Below are positions 43,020-48,243 of a stretch of 48,243 bases of DNA, one piece after another. Every line of letters starts with the position of its first letter. Within the stretch, counting starts at the first letter, position 1. The notes beneath the pieces are model-generated. The model saw only the letters and a list, made by a program, of their open reading frames with translations, was not told the DNA's origin and did not search any database. The stretch comes from an uncultured Armatimonadota bacterium (GTDB lineage Bacteria > Armatimonadota > Fimbriimonadia > Fimbriimonadales > Fimbriimonadaceae): the NCBI GenBank assembly GCA_903927345.1, contig CAIYMO010000032.1:87758-136000 (forward strand). The letters are read 5' to 3'. The translations under genes and the position numbers were made by a program.

Positions 43020-43684
43020 CGCCGCGCAGCAACGAGAATACGCTGCCACTTCTCCGTCAGCTTATCGGTGTTAACACCGTCATGCCCGCGTGAGGAGTGA
43101 ACAAAATAACCGTTGCCCAAATACATGCCCGTGTGACCAATCGTATTGCGCTTCTTTTCCCAGAAGTAGAGCCGGTCGCCAGCGCGCAAGTCCTCTAGCC
43201 GACGAATAGGCATTCCCACCTTAGCTTGCTCCGCCGCAGTGCGAGGCAGTGAGATGCCGATCTCTCCATAAAGGGTTTTCACGAACGCCGAACAGTCGAT
43301 GCCGCGATTAATATCGTTTCCACCCCAAACATAAGGAGTGCCCTTGAAGGTCGTGCCCTTCCAAGCTGCCTTTGCCCGACTTGAGAGATCCGTAACGCGA
43401 GTTGCCTGAACCTTGTATTGCTCGGGAAGGATCGCGACCTTGCTTGTCAGGATATAGCCCCACAGGTTGTTCGCCATCAGCACCTTGGTCCACTTTTCGT
43501 TGTGAGCCCGGACCACCAAATATTGATATTGTTTGGCGCGGTAGAACTTGCCCGCCTTAGTGCTCGCCGACTTATAAATCGACGTCTGCTCAAGCGTCTG
43601 GCCATAATTGCCAAGCGTAATCTCCTCTGCGGCGGAAAGCGATGCCGCGCACGTAACCATAGCCAACAAACTAGCCTTAAACAT
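43016..43684 (-). CDS. Secreted NlpC/P60 peptidase with SH3-like domain
   Basis: 222 residues from the ATG at 43684; a GTG at 43696 is possible. Signal peptide 'FKASLLAMVTCAASLSAA' then a bacterial SH3-like region (about 25-90, 'QYQYLVVRAHNEKWTKVL'). The NlpC/P60 catalytic residues are C131 in 'GIDCSAFVK', H184 in 'IGHTGMYLG' and H196 in 'YFVHSSRG'. It should cleave peptide cross-links in peptidoglycan (gamma-D-Glu-diamino acid bonds in the family). TACTAT lies 16 nt before the ATG. It is an exported cell-wall enzyme, like the M14 and NamZ-like neighbours in this window. Confidence 0.92.
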   Translation of the reverse strand: MFKASLLAMVTCAASLSAAEEITLGNYGQTLEQTSIYKSASTKAGKFYRAKQYQYLVVRAHNEKWTKVLMANNLWGYILTSKVAILPEQYKVQATRVTDLSSRAKAAWKGTTFKGTPYVWGGNDINRGIDCSAFVKTLYGEIGISLPRTAAEQAKVGMPIRRLEDLRAGDRLYFWEKKRNTIGHTGMYLGNGYFVHSSRGHDGVNTDKLTEKWQRILVAARR

Positions 43685-43700
43685 CTTCTCGTACACTTAA

Positions 43701-43706
43701 ATAGTA
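43701..43706 (-). promoter_or_regulatory. -10-like TACTAT upstream of the NlpC/P60 gene
   Basis: TACTAT lies 4 nt before the GTG at 43696 and 16 nt before the ATG at 43684, so it does not settle the start. Confidence 0.4.
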
Positions 43707-43737
43707 GGCAAAATCCGCACCAAGTGGAGCGGTCGCC

Positions 43738-44394
43738 TTATGCATTAACGAGCGAAAGTGCCTTAAGGATCAATAAACCGTCATTTCCACCAAGAAGTTC
43801 CTTGGTAGCACGCTCAGGGTGAGGCATTAATCCCAACACATTCCCGGCTTCATTGACCACGCCCGCGATGTCGTCAACCGATCCATTTGGATTCGACACA
43901 TACCGAAAAGCGATTTGCTCCTGGTCCTGAATCCGCTTCAATCCATCAGCATCGATAACGTACCGACCCTCGCCGTGAGCAATCGGAAGAGAAATGGTTC
44001 GATCAACTGCGGCCGTCCAAATACTCGTCCGGTTGACTGCCTCAAGCATAACATCCTTGCAGATGAACTTCTGTCGCTCGTTCTTCAGGAGCGCGCCTGG
44101 AAGGAGTCCACTCTCTGTGAGAATCTGAAAACCATTGCAAGCTCCGATGACCGGTCGCCCTTCTTTTGCAAACCGAATCGTCTCCTGCATGATCGCGGAT
44201 CGAGAGGCCATCGCTCCACACCGCAAGTAATCGCCGTAGGAGAATCCGCCCGGCACAAACACTGCGTCAAATCCGTTCAAAGATCCGTCGTTATGCCAAA
44301 CGTAATCGGCATCAACGCCGACATCGTCGCGAAGCGCCTTAAGCGCATCCTGGTCGCAGTTCGAGCCAGGGAATTGCAGAACCGCAACCTTCAC
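43738..44394 (-). CDS. purQ: Phosphoribosylformylglycinamidine synthase subunit PurQ
   Basis: 218 residues from a GTG at 44394 that overlaps the purS stop (GTGA). Class I glutaminase with C86 in 'GACNGFQIL' and a His-Glu pair in 'LMPHPERA'. 'KVAVLQFPGSNCDQDA' and 'VPGGFSYGDYLRCGAMA' are PurQ signatures. It supplies ammonia from glutamine to the PurL synthetase for purine synthesis; purL is not in the window. It follows fabD and purS in one tight minus-strand run. Confidence 0.96.
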   Translation of the reverse strand: MKVAVLQFPGSNCDQDALKALRDDVGVDADYVWHNDGSLNGFDAVFVPGGFSYGDYLRCGAMASRSAIMQETIRFAKEGRPVIGACNGFQILTESGLLPGALLKNERQKFICKDVMLEAVNRTSIWTAAVDRTISLPIAHGEGRYVIDADGLKRIQDQEQIAFRYVSNPNGSVDDIAGVVNEAGNVLGLMPHPERATKELLGGNDGLLILKALSLVNA

Positions 44395-44624
44395 CCGACC
44401 ACCTCGTAACTGAAGTCTTCAATCACTGGGTTAGCAAGAAGCTTCTGGCACATCTCCTTGATGCGGCTCTCCTCAACCTTTTCAACGTCAAGGTGAATCA
44501 GCTTGCCAATCCGAACGTCGCTCACTTCGTCAAATCCAAGATGCTGGAGTGAGCTGGTGACGGTTCGCCCCGCAGAGTCAAGCAAAGCAGGCTTCAAAGT
44601 GACATAAACGCGAACTCGGGGCAT
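44391..44624 (-). CDS. purS: Phosphoribosylformylglycinamidine synthase subunit PurS
   Basis: 77 residues, the usual PurS length. 'RVRVYVTLKPALLDSAGRTV', 'LQHLGFDEVSDVRIGKLIHL' and 'CQKLLANPVIEDFSYEV' match the family. PurS bridges PurL and PurQ in the three-part FGAM synthase. It starts 3 bases after the fabD stop and overlaps purQ by four bases. A TAAACT overlapping the fabD stop codon lies 5 nt before the ATG, so purSQ may also have an internal leaderless promoter. Confidence 0.95.
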   Translation of the reverse strand: MPRVRVYVTLKPALLDSAGRTVTSSLQHLGFDEVSDVRIGKLIHLDVEKVEESRIKEMCQKLLANPVIEDFSYEVVG

Positions 44625-44627
44625 GGC

Positions 44628-45503
44628 CTAGTTTACGCTAAACCGTCTTCCCGGTACCGACTTGTCGATGCGTTTCAGCATCCCGCACAGCACCTCACCC
44701 GGCCCGAACTCGATGAATTCGGTTACTCCATCAGCGATCATATTGCGAACGCTTTCGGTCCATCGGACCTGATCCCGTAGTTGTTGCTCAAGAGTCTCCC
44801 GCCACGCCGAAGGATCCTTAACCGGCTGCGTCGTCACGTTGGCATAAACAGGCTTGCCAGGCTGGAATACCGCGTTCGACAGTGCTTCAGCCATGTTTCG
44901 GCTCGGCTCTGTCATCAGCGGGCTATGAAACGCTCCGCTTACATTCAACGGCAAAACGCGCTTTGCGCCCGCCTCAAGCAGGAGTGGAGTTGCCGCCGCT
45001 ACCGCATCAACTTCGCCGGAGATGACTGTTTGACCAGGGCAGTTATCATTAGCAACCACAACCGTTCCATCAACCTTCTCAAGGGTCTCCGCTATCACCG
45101 GAATCTCCAGACCAAGGACCGCCGCCATGGTTCCCGCCGCAAGCTCTCCCGCCGATGCCATCAACTCACCGCGCCGCTTCACCAATCGCGCACCATCCTC
45201 AAGAGAGAGGCTGCCCGAGCACACCAGCGCAGCATATTCGCCAATGCTGTGACCCGCAAACACGTCCGCTGCAATCCCGGAAGCCGCATAAGTTGCAACG
45301 CCGACGGTATAGAGTGCGATCTGCGCGTTATTCGTCGCTCGAAGCGTCTCTTCGTCCGACTCAAAGCAAAGTTTCGCGACGTCAATTCCCAGCGTATTCG
45401 AGACCTTCTCGAACACTTCTCGGGCGGAGGCGGAAGCCTCAAAAACGTCTTTGCCCATGCCGGGCGCTTGTGATCCCTGACCCGGGAATATCGCAGCAAT
45501 CAT
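44628..45503 (-). CDS. fabD: Malonyl-CoA:acyl carrier protein transacylase
   Basis: 291 residues. 'IAAIFPGQGSQAPGMG' at the N-terminus, S86 in 'FAGHSIGEYAAL' and H193 in 'NVSGAFHSPLM' are the FabD active-site motifs. It transfers malonyl from CoA to ACP for fatty acid chain extension. No other fab gene is nearby; instead it leads the purS-purQ pair, an unusual association. A TAGACT element lies 10 nt before its ATG. Confidence 0.96.
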   Translation of the reverse strand: MIAAIFPGQGSQAPGMGKDVFEASASAREVFEKVSNTLGIDVAKLCFESDEETLRATNNAQIALYTVGVATYAASGIAADVFAGHSIGEYAALVCSGSLSLEDGARLVKRRGELMASAGELAAGTMAAVLGLEIPVIAETLEKVDGTVVVANDNCPGQTVISGEVDAVAAATPLLLEAGAKRVLPLNVSGAFHSPLMTEPSRNMAEALSNAVFQPGKPVYANVTTQPVKDPSAWRETLEQQLRDQVRWTESVRNMIADGVTEFIEFGPGEVLCGMLKRIDKSVPGRRFSVN

Positions 45504-45513
45504 ATTTGGTAAT

Positions 45514-45519
45514 AGTCTA
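45514..45519 (-). promoter_or_regulatory. -10 element TAGACT, 10 nt before fabD
   Basis: TAGACT on the minus strand is followed by 10 nt and the fabD ATG. It faces a TAATCT on the plus strand at 45528. Confidence 0.45.
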
Positions 45520-45527
45520 CCGTCGGG

Positions 45528-45533
45528 TAATCT
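45528..45533 (+). promoter_or_regulatory. -10 element TAATCT in the leader of the MFS gene
   Basis: TAATCT lies 9 nt before an ATG at 45543 that opens a 7-codon frame closed by TAA at 45564-45566. The MFS protein starts about 80 bases further on. Confidence 0.4.
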
Positions 45534-45542
45534 TACTAGTTC

Positions 45543-45566
45543 ATGAAGCTCATCCGCACGCGATAA
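45543..45566 (+). CDS. Possible 7-residue leader peptide ahead of the MFS gene
   Basis: ATG at 45543 to TAA at 45566 encodes MKLIRTR. It lies 9 nt after a -10 element, in the same frame as the downstream transporter but closed by a stop codon. It may be a regulatory mini-ORF or coincidence. Confidence 0.25.
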   Translation: MKLIRTR

Positions 45567-45623
45567 AGGCCCTTGTCACTTGGCGCCCTGTCCGCGCCCC
45601 GACCGCCCCAAATCAAGTTTCGC

Positions 45624-46946
45624 ATGCAAAGCTCTCCTGCCCTAGGCTCACCTAAAGATGTCCTCTCCATACGCGATTTTCGCAACCTATGGATCGGTCA
45701 AGCAATCTCGCGCATTGGCGATGCGCTCTACTTCCTCGGCCCTCTCTTTGTCGTCAAAAAGCTCTTTAACGACGACGCAATGGTCGGCTACGTCGGCGCG
45801 CTAGAAGCCGTCCCCTGGCTTCTCTTTGGCACCTTTGCCGGAGCAATGGCCGACCGGATGGATCGCAAAAAGCTCCTCGTCTGGTCTGACCTCCTGAGCA
45901 CGATTGTGCTCGTCGCCTTCCTGGTCTATCTCCTGCTGCTCCAGGGCGATCCGCCAAGGTGGCCGTTCTACGTGTTCGGACCGCTGTTGGCAACGCTCCG
46001 AGTCTTCTTCATGCCCGCAAAGAACGCGGTCATACCGCGTCTTGTCCCGCCGGAAAAGCTGATGGGAGCCAACGCGTTCAGTGCGGCAACCGACCAGTTT
46101 GCATGGCTTCTCGGAAACATGCTCACCGCCTTGCTTGGCTCCATCGTCGAGAGTTTCAGTCCAGGTCGATTCCTCCAGGTCATGGTCATCGCCAACGCGC
46201 TGACATTCGCAGTCTCGGTGTGGTTCCTCGTTAAGCTCCCTTCGGTTGAGCCAGAGCGTGACAACATCCACGAGTCACACATGTTCCAGGACGTCGTGAA
46301 AGGCATCGAGTACGCCCGAAAGGACGAAGTCATTGGCCTCTCACTACTCGCCTCCTTCGGCCTTGCACTGTTCATGTCGCCCTTCTTTGTGGTCTACTTT
46401 GCCATCAACCAGCAGTGGTTCGATAACAAGGTCGCGACGGTTGCGCTCATCGAAGGCTGCTTCATCGTCGGCATGCTCGCTATGAGCTTCATCGTGCCGA
46501 AAATGAAGTTCCACCGACCAGGTCTCGCATATTCGCTCGGTCTCGGTCTCGCTGGCGTGATGGTGGTGTTTATGGGCTTCTCGCCCTTCGTCACCCTGTA
46601 CGCGTTCTGGAACCTTGTTTGCGGATTCGCAATCGGAGCGGTAGACGTTCCAATGCGGACCTACCAACAGCTCAAGGTGCCCGACGAGTATCGCGGACGA
46701 ATCATGAGCCTCGGCATGCTGATCTGGATGAGCGTCCAGCCGTTCGGAATGGCCCTTGGCGGAGCAATCCTCAAAATCCTTGGACCGGTCCTGATGCACA
46801 TGGTGATGGGACTTGGATTTGCCTTTACCGGCCTTGCGCCTCTGATGAGTAAGGCATTCCGAGAAGCCACCCTGCCCGACATCTCGGCGCAGCAGCAAGA
46901 AGATATCCTAGAGAAGAGCGAACTGGAAGAAGCACAAATAAGATGA
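45624..46946 (+). CDS. Major facilitator superfamily transporter (MFS_3-like exporter)
   Basis: 440 residues from the ATG at 45624; a TTG at 45573 opens the frame earlier but that part has no coding look. Twelve membrane helices are visible, with the family motif 'GAMADRMDRKKLLVWSDL' (motif A) and 'NAVIPRLVPPEKLMGANAF'. It resembles MFS_3 (EntS-like) efflux proteins that export siderophores or drugs; substrate unknown. The stop overlaps the RNase HIII start by four bases (ATGA), so they are coupled. The C-terminal tail is cytoplasmic and Gln/Glu-rich. Confidence 0.9.
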   Translation: MQSSPALGSPKDVLSIRDFRNLWIGQAISRIGDALYFLGPLFVVKKLFNDDAMVGYVGALEAVPWLLFGTFAGAMADRMDRKKLLVWSDLLSTIVLVAFLVYLLLLQGDPPRWPFYVFGPLLATLRVFFMPAKNAVIPRLVPPEKLMGANAFSAATDQFAWLLGNMLTALLGSIVESFSPGRFLQVMVIANALTFAVSVWFLVKLPSVEPERDNIHESHMFQDVVKGIEYARKDEVIGLSLLASFGLALFMSPFFVVYFAINQQWFDNKVATVALIEGCFIVGMLAMSFIVPKMKFHRPGLAYSLGLGLAGVMVVFMGFSPFVTLYAFWNLVCGFAIGAVDVPMRTYQQLKVPDEYRGRIMSLGMLIWMSVQPFGMALGGAILKILGPVLMHMVMGLGFAFTGLAPLMSKAFREATLPDISAQQQEDILEKSELEEAQIR

Positions 46947-47572
46947 GTCAAGGACGAGTTGGAGTCGATGAGAGCGGGAAAGGAGATTTCTTTGGCCCGC
47001 TCGTGGTTGCCGCATGTTATGTCGGTCCCGAACATTACGCAGAGCTAGAAGGCGTGAAGGACAGCAAGAAGCTGACCGACGCCCAGGCCCTAGCACTGGC
47101 AGAAAAGATCAAAAAGGCTTGCCCGCACTCGGTGATCCTGATGAATCCCACTAAGTACAACGAGCTGTACGCCAAGATCAAAAACTTGAACCACTTGCTT
47201 GCTTGGGGACACGCTCAGGCCATCGAGAACGTTCTCGAAAAGCAGCCCGCTGACCTCATCATCAGCGACCAATTCGCCGCCGGAGGCAACGTCGTCAAGT
47301 CCAAACTCAAGGAACTGGGACGCCAGGCCCAGTTCGTTTCTCGAGTCCGAGCCGAAGCCGACCTCGCAGTCGCTGCCGCCTCAATCCTTGCCCGAGCTGA
47401 GTTCCTCAAGCGCCTCAAGGGTCTGAGTCAAGAATTTGGCATCGACCTTCCCAAGGGCGCAACCAACGTCATCGGCACCGGCAAGCGATTCGTCGCGACC
47501 CATGGCGCCGAAAACCTTCCGAAGGTCGCCAAGATGCACTTCAAAACTTCTGGCCAGGTGCTAGAGAACTAA
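46943..47572 (+). CDS. rnhC: RNase HIII-like enzyme lacking the N-terminal domain
   Basis: 209 residues. 'VGVDESGKGDFFGPLVVAA' is the RNase HIII version of the metal-binding DExxxG motif (D9, E10); 'VKDSKKLTDAQ', 'NLNHLLAWGHAQAIE', 'ISDQFA' and 'AEADLAVAAASILARAEFL' are the other RNase HII/HIII parts. It cleaves RNA in RNA-DNA hybrids. Typical RNase HIII proteins are about 300 residues and carry a TBP-like substrate-binding domain in front; here the catalytic domain starts immediately and the 4-base overlap with the MFS gene leaves no room for more. The assignment to HIII rather than HII rests on the GKGD motif. Confidence 0.88.
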   Translation: MSQGRVGVDESGKGDFFGPLVVAACYVGPEHYAELEGVKDSKKLTDAQALALAEKIKKACPHSVILMNPTKYNELYAKIKNLNHLLAWGHAQAIENVLEKQPADLIISDQFAAGGNVVKSKLKELGRQAQFVSRVRAEADLAVAAASILARAEFLKRLKGLSQEFGIDLPKGATNVIGTGKRFVATHGAENLPKVAKMHFKTSGQVLEN

Positions 47573-47590
47573 GCAAATTGAAAAGGTGTC

Positions 47591-48243
47591 TCAGCGGACA
47601 TTCCATGGTGGCGAGATCTGCTTTATCAAGTTCGCTTCTAACCCATCCACGAGGCTGACCGGGATTCCTCGGTAAGTAAACTCTCCTGTATCTTCGAGAG
47701 CTAGAATCTTCACGGTCTGGCCACCCTTTATGGCTGAGCTGATCAGGCTATTGTTACGAACATTTGTCGTTTGCGAGACTCCAGGGGTCTGGAAATTCTG
47801 CATTCTCTGCATGAGTGACCTTGTTGTCTTCCCAATGTACATAACTTGGTTTTCAATGCAAAACGCGTAGAGGACGGCAATATCCTTTGAGCTGCTGACG
47901 AACCTGAATTCGATTCGGTCGCCAACGGGTTCCCAATGTCCCACATCAACAAACCCTAAAGATATTAGCGTCGGAACCTGAACATTTGGTTGCTGTGTTA
48001 CCATAAGCTCCTCAGGAAGCTGAACACCCTTTACCAGCTTAAAGATTCCTCGAGAGGGGCGAAAAACGAGATGGGGATGTTGTGTTGGCATATCTCCAAC
48101 TTGGGTATTGATCGTGTTGAACGGAGTCTCGGGTGCCTCCGATGCAATGGTTCGAACCAAGTCGCTAAACCTCATACCTTCTGCGTTAACTGCGAGTAGT
48201 TCCAGAACGCGGGCTCGAATCTCGGCCGTCGACAATTTCTTCA
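47591..48243 (-). CDS. GIY-YIG nuclease-domain protein with winged-helix-like N-terminus, start at the right edge
   Basis: The frame runs to the window edge; reading back from a TTG at 48235, two lysine codons and TG precede it, so an ATG, GTG or TTG one base beyond the window (48244) is the likely start. That gives about 217 residues. The N-terminal 65 residues ('IRARVLELLAVNAEGMRFSDLVRTI', split, and 'RPSRGIFKLVKG') look like a winged-helix. The GIY-YIG domain covers about 120-215: 'VLYAFCIENQVMYIGKTTRSL' in part, then 'RMQNF' and E203 in 'LEANLIKQISPPWN'. Such fusions occur in restriction or DNA-repair enzymes. The gene is convergent with RNase HIII. Its partners lie outside the window. 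Confidence 0.75.
   Translation of the reverse strand, partial: KKLSTAEIRARVLELLAVNAEGMRFSDLVRTIASEAPETPFNTINTQVGDMPTQHPHLVFRPSRGIFKLVKGVQLPEELMVTQQPNVQVPTLISLGFVDVGHWEPVGDRIEFRFVSSSKDIAVLYAFCIENQVMYIGKTTRSLMQRMQNFQTPGVSQTTNVRNNSLISSAIKGGQTVKILALEDTGEFTYRGIPVSLVDGLEANLIKQISPPWNVR

Overview
The window reads as a chromosomal segment of a Gram-negative-type bacterium of roughly 55% GC, most likely from the Armatimonadota, class Fimbriimonadia. That placement is inference: it rests on the class-typical prepilin at 41623 (its 'FPVFAQAK' segment follows the hydrophobic helix), a secreted tricorn-like protease, heptose kinase and menaquinone genes, and many lipoprotein or signal-peptide proteins. I see no phage, IS element, CRISPR array, tRNA or rRNA. 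Coding density is about 95% and no gap exceeds 200 bases.

Layout. 1-4946 (minus): a tandem of an amidohydrolase and a ligand-less amidohydrolase homologue, then merR followed by a glycosyltransferase-TPR gene. 5143-13634: exported M14 carboxypeptidase, GH29 fucosidase, GH57 glucan-branching-type enzyme, a lipoprotein and a large exported protein. 13731-17110 (minus): a 57-residue Lys/Ala-rich protein, a heptose kinase/lgt pair, a DUF433 protein and an alpha/beta hydrolase. 17141-19104: ASCH-like protein and an ECF sigma factor with a membrane partner. 19435-22725: deoC plus a two-domain ALDH16-type dehydrogenase. 22758-26298 (minus): hybrid histidine kinase and HD-GYP regulator. 26330-30043: hydrolase, acetyltransferase, polyprenyl synthase and menG. 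30136-38178: HAD phosphatase, tricorn-like protease, ThuA-like protein, a lone sdhA and an extended rsgA. 38330-43019: exported thioredoxin, two related membrane-anchored proteins, a NamZ-like protein, the prepilin and a DarA-type c-di-AMP receptor. 43016-48243: NlpC/P60 peptidase, the fabD-purS-purQ run, an MFS exporter overlapping a short RNase HIII, and at the right edge a cut-off GIY-YIG nuclease.

How it works together. Several neighbours form plausible units: envelope and glycan turnover (M14, GH29, GH57, NamZ, NlpC/P60, lgt, heptose kinase), quinone synthesis (menG with polyprenyl synthase), deoxyribose catabolism (deoC with ALDH16), signalling (hybrid kinase with HD-GYP) and extracytoplasmic-stress-type control (sigma with its membrane partner).

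The strongest non-gene signal is a TAnnnT -10-like hexamer placed 5-10 nt before the start codon of at least 16 genes. This is the layout expected for leaderless mRNAs and it also helps choose start codons. I see no obviously new multi-gene defence or biosynthetic system. The best leads are the leaderless-promoter architecture, the small basic protein at 13731, the pseudo-amidohydrolase pair, the paralogous pair at 38891/39364 and the anomalous 5' end of rsgA.
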